64,000 nt of DNA from Pseudophaeomoniella oleicola (Eukaryota > Ascomycota > Eurotiomycetes > Phaeomoniellales > Phaeomoniellaceae), in contig QWDQ01000005.1 in the NCBI GenBank assembly GCA_003868215.1, positions 186,001-250,000 of the forward strand, read 5' to 3'. A program made the position numbers and the translations under genes. Position 1 is the first letter of the stretch; each line of letters opens with the position of its first letter. A model generated the notes under the pieces. The model did not search any database and had not been told where the DNA came from. It was given only the letters and a program-made list of their open reading frames with translations. Below, piece by piece: positions 24,301-37,013 of the stretch.

Positions 24301-27300
24301 TTGCCGTCACAGCCGTCTCTTGTTTCCTATTCCAGCAGCTTTTTAACGGGTGCATAGTCACATAGCGAGACGGTTACTCTAGGAAGGATTCCGTGGGAAG
24401 AAGCGGTGGCGACCATTTTCACAGTGAATCACTTAGCGAGATGAGTCCCTTCCTACCAGGTCCAGGGGTTCCCAATGCCTTCAATTACGCGAATTGCCTG
24501 TCACAATTTCAAAAATGTCCCGAACAGACATGGATTACTTACAAGGATCATCGTCGTTCTTGATGAAGCGCGGGCAGAGGAGAGAACGTGGTCGGCTGAT
24601 CTTCCAACTTGTGAGATAGCAGCCATTTGCATTTTGATGATGACATGGATTGACCCCTCTATCCTGCAACGGAGCGATAATTACCAGCAATGTTCGCAGA
24701 CACGATCGTTGATTGGCAGCAGGTACCTCATCCTTGAAGGGTCTGTGACAGCCAACCAAGCCAACCAAGCCAGATTATCTACCTTTCGATTCCCTTGTAT
24801 GCCCATGCTTCTTCATTCTAGAGACTTTCCCGCCGATAATCAACAATCCCAGCTTCCCATTGGTTGTCTGTTCACGATGGTGTGATGGACGAAGCGGTAA
24901 TTATCGATTTGACTGTACCGTAGTACAGGTGCAAGACCGTTGTCCGGTATGGTATCATGCTTCAATGCAATCCAGTTATGCTTGGATGATCCACCGAGCC
25001 ACCACGACCTCCCGAGCGGGCCCGCACTATAATAGCGTGTTCCTTGGATGCGGTACCCTTCTGATCCCGGGACACTAACCATGGGCACTTATCTCGACCT
25101 CAATCCTTATGTGGATCTTATAGGCTGCTTCAGTCCTCCTCCCCCTCGGCCCCCCCCCTACCTGCGAGCCTGTCGACTTGTCCCAAACCTTGATCGAGTC
25201 TGCACAAGGTTTAGACGAGTTTTCGACGAGACACCGTCGTGGTTAGCGGTCAGTAGTGGGTATCCAAACTGAGCCCCTCCACGAACACGTCCGTATGGAT
25301 GGAGACACAGTATGCATGTAACTACTGTAGAAATGCAGAGACACGGTGGACCGCGTCCTTGGGGACTAGCCGGCCACAGAAGTATCCTGCACCTTGCAGG
25401 CAGATCATGATGTCTCATGGTGTAGACCAAACTGACGAAATTCAACGTCCCGGTAAGCGTTTACCGCTAGGAATGCAGCTCTTCTCGGGTAGCCAGAGAT
25501 CACTCGATGACTGTGCTCAGGCGTACAGTGTGTATCTCAGCATCACCGCCAGTGCTTTTACAAATTATACAACCCCCTCTTCTCGGCCTTCGATGGATTT
25601 CTGACTAAAAAGGTGTACCTTCCTTCTACAGACCAGAGGAAGCATCAACTAGGGATCTATCTCGTCCTAACCGTTGAACAGCAGCGAATCGCGCCCCCTC
25701 CTTTAGAGGCACACTCCCAACTCTCCGGGCAATTGCAATCGGACACGTTTGCAGCGGTTCGAACATAGTGTATCTGAGCATTCTGGATGGATATCGTCCA
25801 CGTGAAGCATATCACCTCGTAAGAAATGCAAATGCATGCTTGCTCTCTCATCCTGGTGGGAATAAACCGGGGGTCCCGGCCACAAATTACGACTATGCAG
25901 GGTTCGCATCTCATCTGAGAGCCGATATCCCGACTCCCAAGATGGTATATGATATACCATCTACAATCAGTCATTCCTCGTCCAACGTCCTTCGGATGGA
26001 GGTCGGCAAGGCGGGATATGTATCTTTCGTTTTGCTCCCGCCGCGAGGGGGTCCACGGAGCGTACTAGTCCTCAAGATCACTGCCACGGAGTGTAGTTTC
26101 TACAACATCATTGACTACTTTTCTTTTCCTGCAATTTTTTGACTCCCCTCAAGGCGGGAAGGATCAGGCTAGGGGAGCAATGTCGAGCAGGAGACGCCAA
26201 TTCGCGTCGCGATATCAGGTAAGTGGATCGATCCACAGGGAAGTCCGGCATATACCCAAAAGCCAAAACGTCCAGGATGACAGGAGCAGTAAGCTTGGTC
26301 TCTTGTGAGCGAGCGCCTTGCTTATTAGCCTGGAGTTTCTTTTTCGCAGAACCCTATTTTGGTTTGGTGGCAGAATATGCACCAGCCGCAAAAAGAGCCT
26401 GACGATGCGATGGTCGTGAGAGGTGGGATAGAGAAAGACAGCGTGTACTTTCTACCTGGGAAGCTGTTGTACTTTGCAGGCTGCTGTAGGAAGTTTGACG
26501 CACATTGACGTGTGTATCCATGTATCATGGAAGGTATGAAGTACCATGCGGTAAAGCCAAAATGAAAGGATCTCAAGCAGAGAATTAATCTGATAGCTGT
26601 TGCCCACCATCCTGTGGCTGCCACATCGAAAGAGCGAGAGAGGACAGCCTCGAACTCTGACTGGCACTTCGTGTTCTCTACGAAGGATCGATTATATCTG
26701 TGTTCAATACGAATCATCTGTCTACGATACCGTGTTACTGACTGGCTTGCCTTCTATACGCATCGAGACACATCAACCGACCGCCAATGTACCTACCTAA
26801 TGTGCCGATTTACAAGTATGTGTAATATGGTACATGGGATCTCCCTACCTACCTCGCTACTTAACAGGTAGGTAGGTATGTGTTCTAGCGGCCTGAATGA
26901 TTTCAATACCGAAAGTTTATGCATCTTCACTCTCTCGTCTCTCACCGAAGCCAACCCATCCAGTTCTCGAGTCTGGAGTTCTTCTGTTCCGATAAGTAAT
27001 ATACTGTATAAAAGGAAGCATAATCCACCAGAAGAAGGTACGATAAACGATAGGTGAGATTGGAGTCGAGTTCAACGCCGGTACCACCACCAACCCAGCA
27101 AAGTAGTAGCAGACACTTCTCGAGTGATCACCATCGTCATCGTCATCCTCCTCACCCTTGCCATTGACATCAACATCAACATCAACATCATCAACAACAA
27201 CAACCGAGGAAGCCCAAAGGTCGACGGCAGTCAAAGATCAAGGATCCCTGGAACCTATCACTATCCTGCCTTTGAAGTCGTGCACCCTACCTTTCCTTCG

Positions 27301-28777
27301 TTGACATCTCAGTCGCTCTGGGACCAGTCACTCAATCCAGCAAAAGTATTGACGAAATCATCTTTGATCTTTCGCATCTTTTCGGTCACCGGCTTCCATT
27401 CATCTCTTCTTTCCGCAGCGACCAATCGCCGTGATATGATCCACGATCCGATCCTGAGATACCCTACACCAAAAGTGCCCTTGTTGTAGCTCCCCTCATC
27501 AGTCAACCACCCGATCGGAGAAACATTCAGAATTCGTCATTCAGCTTGCTGGCTTGGGGGAAATCCTTTCCTTTACACCCGTTGGCCGGTACCACCTCAT
27601 AGATCAAAGAAAGAAAAAACCATCACCATTATTCGACAGTACAACAGCAACAACAAGCGAAAATCAAGATACGCTTCACGAACGCATCCCAAGCAATATA
27701 ATTAGAGAAAAAGGAAAGAAGGAAACGACGCCGCTCCACATATTTTAATTCCTATCTTATCCATACTTAAACTAAGTCCTCCCCTAAAAGAGACTTGGGG
27801 CCGTTGATTATTTTCCCTATTCCCTATCAACTCAGTTCAGTTCAATTCCAGTCAGGTCAAGTCGGATAGGAAGCAGTTCGCCAATCCACCGCACCTTTCA
27901 ACCCCGGTAGCGGCTATTCCATTCTCTTTCAATCATCCACTTTCCACTCGACGCTTCAAACCTTTTTACCTTGAAATTGTGGACTCATCCACCCCCCTCC
28001 CCTTCAGCTTGTCCTGACGAGGGCCGCCAGTGGGCGAACCTGCAAGATTACCTTTCCTTTACCATACGACCAGAACGAACTTGGCCCTGAGAGGATTCCT
28101 TTCTTCCCTTTCTTCTCCCCCCCCAACCCCATCATTATCTTGCGACGATCCTCCCCCCGGCGGCCTGGTGAATCTGCGATCAGCAGTGCCTTACAGTACA
28201 CGCTATCTAGCTTCGCTCTCTACCTCACTTCTACCAACCCTTCTCCCCCCAACTTCAGCCTACTGTCTTACTACATTCTTCATTCTTCATCCTATCTTCA
28301 AACTCTCTGGTCCATTTCATTCCACGTGAGAGTGGGACTTATCGCGTCGTCCCTTTTCATTTCGGCGCAAAGGTGGTCATTGCTCTGCCTCGTTGGTCGT
28401 GTCGCGCAAGGGATCTCGCCAGCCGATAGCATCCCTCGAGCTTCACTTCAATCTCACCTACACCCCCAACACTCTGTTCTTGGTCGCCAAAATCAGTCAT
28501 AATCCGCATCGTCACGCGCTTTCAGTTCTGCAGCAGTCATTACCACCACGATAGAGGACTGAGAAGCTTTGCTCTGGCTCGAGAATCACCCTCTGCTGTG
28601 CGCGCAATTGCTGATCGCATTTCATATGCTGAGAAATCAATCAAATCCGGCACGACAAACCACAACACATCTCCGGTACCACCCGACTTGTTGTAAATCA
28701 CCTTCGCCACCAACCGACAAAACGATCAAAGTTTCAGACCCCTCTGCGCATGCTCACCTGTAACCTGCTTCAATCGC
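21312..28777. other. gene-poor tract upstream of the WHI3 gene
   Basis: This stretch of about 7.4 kb is the largest without a recognisable gene. Open frames are short (up to about 140 codons), on both strands, and resemble nothing I know. It has several TACCTA/TAGGTA clusters (about 22815, 23590-23645, 26790-26880), an imperfect ATCAAC repeat near 27168-27190 and C/T-rich plus-strand sequence from about 27770, as in long fungal leaders. A small ORF at 21625-21831 (+) has a signal-peptide-like start but no other support. The right-hand 1 kb or so is probably the WHI3 promoter and 5' leader. The rest could be regulatory DNA, a non-coding transcript or decayed sequence. Confidence 0.5.
28626..28763 (+). 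promoter_or_regulatory. upstream ORF 1 of the WHI3-type gene
   Basis: A 45-codon ORF starts at the ATG at 28626 and stops at 28761-28763, just 14 nt before the WHI3 ATG at 28778. It is untranslated leader if transcription begins upstream of it, which the C/T-rich sequence to its left suggests. It could lower initiation at the main start. An unrecognised leader intron could remove it. Confidence 0.45.
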
Positions 28778-28842
28778 ATGGCTACCGTCCTGGTAAAACC
28801 GAAGGAGTCTGTTTTCGGCGGGATGAATTCTGCATTGCATAG
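28750..28842 (+). promoter_or_regulatory. upstream ORF 2, overlapping the WHI3 start
   Basis: A 30-codon ORF begins at the ATG at 28750 and ends with TAG at 28840-28842, passing over the main ATG at 28778 in another frame. Ribosomes starting here would miss the main start. An in-frame Met of the main ORF at codon 16 (28823) lies before its end as well. Confidence 0.45.
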
Positions 28843-30523
28843 AAGCGCGTCTGTCGCCTCTTCCAATACAGTACCTCACGGCGCCATTGGGAGCCAGTTG
28901 TTCGGCAAGACGCCGGTGAGTCCAGATGGATGGTCGAACAGTACGAAATCCCCCGGTTCAATGTCGGGTCATTTGCAATACCCAATATCTCCGCCGTCTC
29001 ACCAGATTTCCGTCACCAGCAGATTTTCGAGACAATATAATGCGTCCATCTTGATGCGGAAGCTACCGAGAAATCTAACACAAGAGGCATTGCGAAGTAT
29101 GCTTCTATTCGCCAAGGACATGATTGATGTGGAATTTGTTCCCAACGAGTACGACGACGACACCGATTTCTTGACTGCTGTCGCTCACTTTGCTTCCCTG
29201 AGTGCTGCGAAAGAGGCCCGAGCCATGCTGGACGGAAAGCAGAACTCAGCGGGGCAAGCGAATATGATCGTAGACATCTTGGGGCTTCCTTCCACAGCAT
29301 CACTAGGCCGCAGGAATACGGTTGATCACGGATCTTCAAGGGCATTATCTTCGTCGATGTCTCCTACAGCCACGATGGCACCTTTGACGCGCCACTCTTC
29401 TCGGTTCAACGGGACTTTCCAGTCTATGGAAAGGGTATCGCCTCCAGAAAACGCAATTGGTAACCACAAAGATATATCGACACCCGACGGTGCATCAAGT
29501 ATCCAGGGCTTCTTTTCACCGCAGTCTCCGCTTGCGAACAGCAACCACCACATCAACGACCGACCAAGACAGACAGGGAAATCGGTCATTGGCGAAGACG
29601 GAGATGGAGAGACTGGCGAGATCCTCAAGGATCCAGTGGCATACCTAAACAATGATTACTCTGCATCGATCGGAAAGTCTGCAAAACGTGCAACAAACCC
29701 TCAGATCCCACTTTCTCGCTTCTCAAGTTTATCACTCTCCACGAACATCACTACTCCACCGTCGCAAAATTACACATCTCCTCGATCAGCAATGAACGTG
29801 AGCAGCCCTGCAACCATGTCGCCAAGCCACCCAGCGATGGGGGTTCCACCAAACTTTCAGCACACCTCTCCGTACCCGCGTCACAATTATCCACCGGTAA
29901 ATCCTGCAGATCAGAATCCACCATGCAATACTTTGTATGTTGGCAATCTACCGCTTGATACTTCGGAGGACGAGCTCAAGGCTATGTTCTCCAAACAACG
30001 AGGCTATAAACGACTTTGTTTTAGGACGAAGCAGAATGGACCAATGTGCTTCGTCGAATTTGAAGATGTATCTTTTGCTACAAAGGCGCTGAACGACTTG
30101 TACGGTGCAACGCTTCACAACAGCGTTAAAGGTGGCATTCGGCTGAGCTTTTCCAAAAATCCTCTGGGCGTACGATCGGGTCAACCGGGCGGCAGCAACC
30201 CATCGTTACCCCTTACTCCCCAAAACGGATTGCCAACACCGACAGGTCTCGGTCCTAGTGCTAGCCAGGCGTTCATCAGCGCAAGTGGACCTCCCCCGGG
30301 CCTCAGCGCTCCTCCAGGGCTTGGTATGCCGATGGCCAGTATGGGTATGGGATCCACGTCCTACAATCATACTGCCAATCCAATGGGGGGGCAAATGCCG
30401 TATTCGCCCAACAATGCGACCGTTGGGGGGATGAGGGGCATGCCGACGTCACCAAACAACCAAGAAGCCAACCAAGGGCAAGGCGTGAGAGCTGCCTTCC
30501 CTGATTATATGTTGGGCCGTTGA
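28778..30523 (+). CDS. WHI3: WHI3-type RRM RNA-binding protein
   Basis: A single exon of 581 aa. An N-terminal degenerate RRM-like block ([20 protein letters not shown]) lies at about 88-168, followed by a long Ser/Pro/Asn-rich disordered region. The strongly conserved C-terminal RRM is at about 385-470: [40 protein letters not shown] and [18 protein letters not shown]. That RRM is the hallmark of yeast Whi3 and mould orthologues, which bind G1-cyclin and other mRNAs, form condensates and delay the cell cycle or pattern polar growth. The tail is Gly/Met/Pro-rich. Ashbya-type poly-Q is not evident, so condensation by that route is not implied by the sequence. The long upstream gap and two uORFs suggest translational control. 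Confidence 0.9.
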   Translation: MATVLVKPKESVFGGMNSALHRSASVASSNTVPHGAIGSQLFGKTPVSPDGWSNSTKSPGSMSGHLQYPISPPSHQISVTSRFSRQYNASILMRKLPRNLTQEALRSMLLFAKDMIDVEFVPNEYDDDTDFLTAVAHFASLSAAKEARAMLDGKQNSAGQANMIVDILGLPSTASLGRRNTVDHGSSRALSSSMSPTATMAPLTRHSSRFNGTFQSMERVSPPENAIGNHKDISTPDGASSIQGFFSPQSPLANSNHHINDRPRQTGKSVIGEDGDGETGEILKDPVAYLNNDYSASIGKSAKRATNPQIPLSRFSSLSLSTNITTPPSQNYTSPRSAMNVSSPATMSPSHPAMGVPPNFQHTSPYPRHNYPPVNPADQNPPCNTLYVGNLPLDTSEDELKAMFSKQRGYKRLCFRTKQNGPMCFVEFEDVSFATKALNDLYGATLHNSVKGGIRLSFSKNPLGVRSGQPGGSNPSLPLTPQNGLPTPTGLGPSASQAFISASGPPPGLSAPPGLGMPMASMGMGSTSYNHTANPMGGQMPYSPNNATVGGMRGMPTSPNNQEANQGQGVRAAFPDYMLGR

Positions 30524-31649
30524 TGATCATGCGGTAGAAATCAGTACTTTTTTTCTTTCCCAAGGCGTTTTGCACTTTTCGGCTCGCATTTGATGGATCT
30601 ACACAGTACATTTGTCCTCACGGGCGACATTTTTGGGCATATGAGCATAGCAGGCTGGTATAAGAAGGTGGGGCTGTTGTGCAGGATCCGGTCGTTGTGA
30701 GAGTTTTCAGCAAGCATGGAGTCTTGACATGATTCACGTTAGGGCGGGGTTCTCGGTGCACTGATGTTGATTTGCGCTGCTTTTTTGTCCTCATACGAGA
30801 TTCCCCCATGTGTACGTGCGCTCATCTATTTTGTCCACGATCTACTCACCGTTTGTTATTTTGTATTGTCTGTTTTTGTAGCAAAGCTAGCGTGCAGGTC
30901 ATTTGCTTTGTCCAGAAAGGTTACACTAGAAAAGACTACACAGGGCGGCGTTTCTGGCTTTCACAGCGTCTTTGCGGGATTGACTTCAAAGGCACATTGA
31001 TAGTTCAAACAACAGGCCCATGAGTTCTCCGATCTCTCCCGTGATGGTCCCTGCATAAGCTCCTGGAACATCTGCTTCTCAAAGGATGACCAATAGGCGT
31101 TTGAATATCTGGACCGCGCATCTCTGCCTGCTCTCGTCGTGACCGATCGAGTGTCTCATTCAATGGCACCATGAGACGAATGTTGGATACCTATGCAACA
31201 AGCAGGAGGTATTCCATATCGGAAGACAATAAGGCCTGAGAATGACTTTAGATCCAATCACCTAGCTTGAATCACTTACCGAGCTTTCTGCACAAGGGGA
31301 CGACCTTGCCAGTTAGCACTGATACTCGGTGTCAGAGTGGTGGTTGGCACGTGAGGATAAGTCAGGGTATTATAGGCACGTGCTTTGGCGTTGATGGCGT
31401 GACGCGTTGAGACTTCCAACGAGACCCTTATTCGCTCCCCTCAAAGTCACGAACGCTTTTTAAAGTATTGCTCCATACTGTAGTCAACAATTCCTCCCCA
31501 GCCTCATATTGACCTATTGGTCCACTGCCGATACACAATAGCTTCCGTTCGGCAAAGAAAGGGTCATCGAGACCTAATCGGATCCACTATTCTTCTTTCC
31601 TTTCCCGATTTACTAATACGTACTACGTAGTACGAGCGCGGAAGTCGCG
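30524..31649. promoter_or_regulatory. WHI3 3' region and promoter of the HIRAN-SNF2-RING gene
   Basis: Both neighbours read rightward. A perfect 16-bp palindrome, CGTACTACGTAGTACG, lies at 31619-31634, only 15 nt before the ATG of the helicase gene. It is probably in the leader or core promoter. I see no gene. Confidence 0.5.
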
Positions 31650-34577
31650 ATGCCCAATAACGCGAAAGGAAAGCGACCGATCGAAGCTATCGACTTGACT
31701 GGTGACGATGTTGGATCCCTAGATGGCCAGGAGACAAATCCACATAAGATCCAAAAGTCTCAGACACGAAGGCCGGTTTGTAGGATATCAGGCCAGCCTC
31801 GCGCTGGTTTGCAACCAGGTACCTCCTCCGTTTCATTCGCCCCTGGCCAGACTGTCTCCTCTCAGACGAGAGATTCATGGTCGAATGCAGAGCCACATCC
31901 GCGCTCAAGTCAGACTCTACCGTCAAGTCAGGTTTCAACGTCGTCACGAAATGCCGCAGGTTCGGAAATTGACCTAACCCAAGGTGACGATGATGATGAT
32001 AGCTCTTTCGAGACTTATCAACTCTACGGCATACTGAACACTAAGATCGTCGGGGTCCGCTATTATCGCGGAAGGGCCAATATCAATGAACGTGTTCTCG
32101 TCAGGCGAGAACCATCTAACCCTTACGACCGCAATGCCATTCGCGTTGATAACGTTATGGGCGTCCAGATAGGACATATCGGTCGAAATGTGGCTGCTAA
32201 ATTGGCACCTTTCCTTGATTCGGAGGCTCTTGTCGCTGAAGGATGTCTAACTGGGCGTATAGGAGATTTTGACTGTCCCATTGCCTTGAGTTTATTTGGC
32301 ACAAGTGACCCGGTAGCTTCTGCGAATCTCAAGAGGCAGATGCAGGACGCCAATCTCCCCGTTAAAGAATTGTTACAAGCAGAGCGACAACGGAAGAAAG
32401 AGGAGACGGAGCGAGCTAAAAGACTCAAAGCACTGCAAAAGACCGGTGCTGGCATGCGTAACATGGGCGGACCACAATTCGACTCGTCTTCGGGCAAATA
32501 TGCCAACCTCAGTACCCCGGGATTAGGCAGTGCGGAAATCACCATGGAGGATATTATGGCCCAGAGTCAAGCCTTCGATCCACGGGAAGTTGGCGCAGTG
32601 GTTGACAAATTTGGATCTGGCGAGGATGTGCTCGCCAACCTTCCCTTAGCTGAACAGCCTATAGAGCTTCGAACGAAAATGCTACCGCATCAGTTGCAAG
32701 GAGTCAAGTGGATGCTGGACCACGAGTCGCCGAGATCGCCGAATGCTTCAACAGATGAGGTTAATCAGCTGTGGAAATGCGATGCAAGAGGGCTCTACAC
32801 CAATATCGCAACGTCGTTTTCGACGACTGAGACGCCAAAACTTGCAAGTGGCGGAATTTTAGCTGATGACATGGGACTGGGCAAGACCATCCAAATCATT
32901 TCTCTTATCATGTCACAGAGAGTGCGAACACCAGGGCCGACATTGATTGTTTCTCCGCTCAGTGTGATGTCGAATTGGACGACTCAAATCGCCGCACATG
33001 TGCAGGAGAGGTATGCCATGAAAGTGCTTGTTTATCATGGCAGTGGCAGGAGTGTCTCCTCACCCAAAGAACTCCAAGAGTTCGACGTGGTCGTCACGAC
33101 CTATAATACCATGGGCCTAGACTATTTCCCAAACAACAAGAAGACCCCCGTCACAGTGCCTCAAAATAGGGGACTATACTCGGTGCAATGGCGACGCATC
33201 GTCCTCGATGAGGGGCACATCATTCGCAATCCGAAAGCGAAAATGTCCCAGGCAGCATGTGCTTTGATGGCCGAGTCAAGATGGGTGCTGACGGGGACCC
33301 CGATAATCAACAATCTCAAAGATCTCTACTCTCATGTTAAGTTCTTACGGTTGACAGGTGGCCTAGAACAATTTGACATTTTCAACGGTACCCTTATTCG
33401 ACCTCTCAAGCAGGGAGACGGTAATGCAAAGCTTCTTTTGCAGGCGTTGATCTCTTCAATCTGCCTTCGGCGCATGAAGAATATGAAGCACGTCGATTTA
33501 CGACTGCCGAAACTGTCCTCTCACAAATACATGATCAAATTTCTACCTCATGAGCGGAAGAAGTACGAAGCGTTTGAATCAGAGGCGAAAGGACTATTAC
33601 TTCAGGTGCAAGAGCGACGAGCGCAGGCTGGGGTGGGAACGTATTCGCACCTTTTGGAAGTCTTGCTGCGAATGCGGCAAATTTGCAATTTCTGGAAATT
33701 AGTCGGCAGCGATCGTGTGACTAAGCTTCTGTCATTCCTGGAGGAAAATGCAATTATCGACGTGAGCAATTCCGAAAATCGACGAGCTCTTCAAGAGGTT
33801 CTTCAACTGCGAATCGAGGCACAAGAGGACTGTGCTGTCTGTTTGGACACGTTGCACCGACCGGTCATTACTCACTGCGGCCATGCATTCTGCCGAGATT
33901 GCATTGAACAGGTCATCAGGACTCAAGCCAAATGTCCGCTCTGTCGAGCTGAACTCAAAGATCCCATCAACTGTCTGATTGAACCAGCCGCTGAACTTGG
34001 AGAAGAAGATAGTGCAATGGCTCTTGCCGATATCGATCCTGATGAAACGAGCAGCAAGATTGAGGCATTGATCCAAATTTTGAAAGCATCGTCAAAGAAT
34101 CCAGGAACGAAGACAGTTGTCTTCAGCCAGTGGACAGCGTTCTTGGATGTCGTCGAGAGGCAACTGGTCAAACACAATTTCAAGTTCACGCGGCTTGATG
34201 GTAAGATGTCAGTCTCCCGACGCGATGAGGCCATTGCATCACTTGATAACGACCCCGAGTGCACTATTATGTTGGCTTCTCTAGCAGTCTGCGGCGTCGG
34301 CTTGAACCTCGTCAGCGCGAACCAAGTCATCTTGGCTGACAGCTGGTGGGCACCATCCATCGAAGACCAAGCGGTAGACCGTGTCCATCGACTGGGTCAG
34401 ACTCGGCCAACGACTGTCTTCCGTCTTGTCATGGAGAACAGCGTTGAAGAACAGGTTCTGGAAATTCAGAAGAAGAAGAGAGAACTAGCTGCGACCGCAT
34501 TTCGCGAAGATGGACGTAGTACACGAGGACAGGAGCGGGAAGGAAGACTCGGTGACATCCAAACATTACTCAGGTGA
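31650..34577 (+). CDS. HIRAN-SNF2-RING helicase, HLTF/Rad5-like
   Basis: A single exon of 975 aa. The order is a disordered head with a SUMO-interaction-like IDLTGDD; a HIRAN domain at about 121-220 ([34 protein letters not shown]), which in HLTF grips 3' DNA ends; and the SNF2 ATPase with [15 protein letters not shown] (Walker A) and VLDEGHI (Walker B). A C3HC4 RING follows at about 727-765 ([21 protein letters not shown]...CPLC), set between the two ATPase halves. The helicase C-terminal domain ends with [11 protein letters not shown]. This matches HLTF and Rad5, which poly-ubiquitinate PCNA and reverse stalled forks. The length is nearer HLTF (about 1,000 aa) than mould Rad5 (about 1,200), so it may be an HLTF-like paralogue. 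All catalytic motifs look intact. Confidence 0.9.
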   Translation: MPNNAKGKRPIEAIDLTGDDVGSLDGQETNPHKIQKSQTRRPVCRISGQPRAGLQPGTSSVSFAPGQTVSSQTRDSWSNAEPHPRSSQTLPSSQVSTSSRNAAGSEIDLTQGDDDDDSSFETYQLYGILNTKIVGVRYYRGRANINERVLVRREPSNPYDRNAIRVDNVMGVQIGHIGRNVAAKLAPFLDSEALVAEGCLTGRIGDFDCPIALSLFGTSDPVASANLKRQMQDANLPVKELLQAERQRKKEETERAKRLKALQKTGAGMRNMGGPQFDSSSGKYANLSTPGLGSAEITMEDIMAQSQAFDPREVGAVVDKFGSGEDVLANLPLAEQPIELRTKMLPHQLQGVKWMLDHESPRSPNASTDEVNQLWKCDARGLYTNIATSFSTTETPKLASGGILADDMGLGKTIQIISLIMSQRVRTPGPTLIVSPLSVMSNWTTQIAAHVQERYAMKVLVYHGSGRSVSSPKELQEFDVVVTTYNTMGLDYFPNNKKTPVTVPQNRGLYSVQWRRIVLDEGHIIRNPKAKMSQAACALMAESRWVLTGTPIINNLKDLYSHVKFLRLTGGLEQFDIFNGTLIRPLKQGDGNAKLLLQALISSICLRRMKNMKHVDLRLPKLSSHKYMIKFLPHERKKYEAFESEAKGLLLQVQERRAQAGVGTYSHLLEVLLRMRQICNFWKLVGSDRVTKLLSFLEENAIIDVSNSENRRALQEVLQLRIEAQEDCAVCLDTLHRPVITHCGHAFCRDCIEQVIRTQAKCPLCRAELKDPINCLIEPAAELGEEDSAMALADIDPDETSSKIEALIQILKASSKNPGTKTVVFSQWTAFLDVVERQLVKHNFKFTRLDGKMSVSRRDEAIASLDNDPECTIMLASLAVCGVGLNLVSANQVILADSWWAPSIEDQAVDRVHRLGQTRPTTVFRLVMENSVEEQVLEIQKKKRELAATAFREDGRSTRGQEREGRLGDIQTLLR

Positions 34578-35648
34578 TTTCTTCTGCTATGAACGTCAGT
34601 ATTTCGGTTTGTGTGGCTGCTGTTACTTTCACTGTCTTCTCTTTTCTTTTTCGGCTCTTTTGCTTCACGGCTCATATTTCGGATACCCTGTACCAACACC
34701 AACGAAGAAAGGCAACTGTACTAATATATATTCGCTCTTTACTTTCCACTGTCTAATGCTATCTACTCTCAATCCCGAGATCCTGCTTACAGAATATACC
34801 CTATGAAGCTGCGTCGTTCAATCAGCGTGTTGTCAACCGTCTGTTCCATCCGTTGAATTGGCAAGAGGTGGTGTGGTAACGGAGGTACCTGGCAACTAAG
34901 GTACAGTCAAAATAAAATGGTTCAGGCTACGGTTGTCATTTCCAAGAACGATGTTGGGATCGGAAGCCACCGAGATGGATCCACAGCACGATGAAATTCG
35001 ATCGCAGAAACGGGCCGGATAGAACAATCTTCATAGGAGGAGACTTTTATCGTGGTCGTGCTACTATCTGCAAGACCTTATTCTATGGCTTGCATGCTCG
35101 GCATGGTAGGGCAGTGACAAAGATCTGCAAAAAAGTAGAATTAGTGCTGCATCCACAGGCAAATCCAGACTCCGAAAGACATCGAAAGGGTTTCTTGGCC
35201 ATCGCGCCGGCGATCCTTCTTTTAGCTATCGCCAGTCATTTAGGCGGGAGGGTTAAGGCCATTAATGCCTAACATCGGTATTAATGTCGCCTAGTTCTTT
35301 AAGTATTTCCCCAGCTGCATCCAGCCCGGAATGGCTCCCGCCTGCCCCACCATGCCACCTTTTTTTTCTTCTTTTCCTTCATATTTCCATCGATCGCTTC
35401 TCGACATGTGCTTTTCTCTGTCCTCTGTTTCTTCCACAGCTTCAAACTCAGCCATTGGCTTGCGACTTCAACCCATCTCAGTGAGCAACTTAGGGAGTTT
35501 TGTGCTCGCTTCTCGCTGTAAAACTCCGATTTGAAGTGTCTGTATTGCGACTTCGAATTACCTTATCGCTATCATCCAACTTCCCCGCCTTGTTTCCCGT
35601 TATCAGGAATTTGGTTCTCAGTTCATCAACTTGAAAAGAAACGCAACG
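34578..35648. promoter_or_regulatory. intergenic; promoter of the SLC35F-type gene
   Basis: Holds the helicase 3' end and the transporter promoter. A pyrimidine-rich plus-strand run at about 35350-35450 probably marks the leader. A 93-codon open frame at about 34991-35272 (+) has no recognisable content. Confidence 0.45.
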
Positions 35649-37013
35649 ATGTCTGTAGAAGACAGCAAAACTGTCTCTGTGGCTGAGACCAGAGCAACTG
35701 ATATCGAGAATCAAAAAAGCTCCCATTACACATCAAGTGAGGTCCACGGACCCGTGGAAATAACTGCAGACACCGACAATGCCGGTCGCTGGAGGGATCA
35801 GTCTCTGCGCCAGAAATTGTCCTCCCTCAAGACCCAAGAGTTCTGGAACTCCCGGGGTCAAAAGTTGTCTTTCTTCAAGACCAAGGAGTTCTGGACCATC
35901 TTGATCCTTGGGCAGGCTTTGGCCATCGCAAACACCGGTACAAGCACGTTGACCACCCTGTTGTCCAATGCAGGCACATCTATTCCTGCCTTCCAGTCGC
36001 TTTTCGTCTATGTCCTCCTATGTCTGGTCTTTTCGTCGTATACCGTCTACAAGTATGGCATCAAGGGCTGGGCCAAAATGGTCTTGAAGGATGGCTGGCG
36101 ATGTAAGTTTGATATTTCTCTATTCTCTGCTGCCAGACGCTATCGCTGACTGTTATCGATAGACTTCATCTTCGCGTTCTGTGACGTTCAAGGGAATTAC
36201 TTTACTGTTCTTGCCTATCGCTATACTACCATGCTTTCCTGCCAGCTGATCAACTTCTGGGCCATCGCTATTGTCGTCGCCATCTCATTCATCTTCCTCA
36301 AGGTCCGCTACCATTGGGCACAACTTTCAGGCATCTTCATCTGCATCGGTGGGATGGGTATCCTTCTCGGTTCTGACTACATCACCGGTACCAACCACTG
36401 GTACGTATCCCGTGGAGATCAACTGAAGGGAGACCTGTTCGCCTTGGTCGGAGCTACCGGGTATGGACTCTCCAATATCGCCGAAGAGTTCTTTGTCAGC
36501 AAGCGACCTCTGTACGAAGTCATGGGCCAACTGGGTTTCTGGGGAATCTTCATCAACGGTGTCCAAGCCGCAATCTTCGACCGCCATTCCTTCCAGCACG
36601 CCACCTGGGACAGCAAGGTCGGCGGATACCTGACCGGTTACACCTTGATCCTCACCCTCTTCTACGCCGCCGCCCCGATCCTGTACCGCCTCGCCTCGGC
36701 CGCCTTCATGAACATCTCGCTCCTGACCGGCAACTTCTGGAGCATCGTGATCGGCCTCAAAGTCTTCCACTATCACATCCACTGGATGTACCCGATCGCT
36801 TTCACTCTGATCATGATCGGCCACTTCATCTACTACTTCGGAAAGGGCGTCATGGGCGAAGCGAAGAAGGCTTGGCTCGGCGAGAACCAGGAACGTGGGG
36901 TCGCCGGGTTTGCGACCGCGAGGTCGAAGATTCTCGCGACGGACGGTACGATTGGGATCGGAGAGGAGAGAAATAGTCGTGTGCCCGAGACTGAGGGCCC
37001 AGGTGCCGTTTGA
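35649..37013 (+). CDS. SLC35F1/F2/F6-type solute carrier
   Basis: The exons are 35649-36102 and 36163-37013, giving 434 aa; the intron is 60 nt. After a polar head of about 85 residues come about ten membrane segments, including FWTILILGQALAIANTGTST, FQSLFVYVLLCLVFSSYTVY, LSCQLINFWAIAIVVAISFI and IFICIGGMGILLGSDYI. GATGYGLSNIAEEFFVSKR and FYAAAPILYRLASAAFMNIS are the conserved motifs of the SLC35F/DUF914 branch of the drug/metabolite transporter superfamily. The substrate in moulds is unknown; the Golgi or vacuole membrane is possible. The cytoplasmic head holds a tandem 16-residue duplication just before the first membrane segment. GC content rises in the second half. Confidence 0.88.
35811..35897 (+). 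repeat. 48-nt coding tandem duplication
   Basis: Two copies, 48 nt apart (35811 and 35859), encode QKLSSLKTQEFWNS and QKLSFFKTKEFWTI. The reading frame is kept. The second copy runs into the first membrane segment, so the first is an added amphipathic stretch on the cytoplasmic side. Confidence 0.8.
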
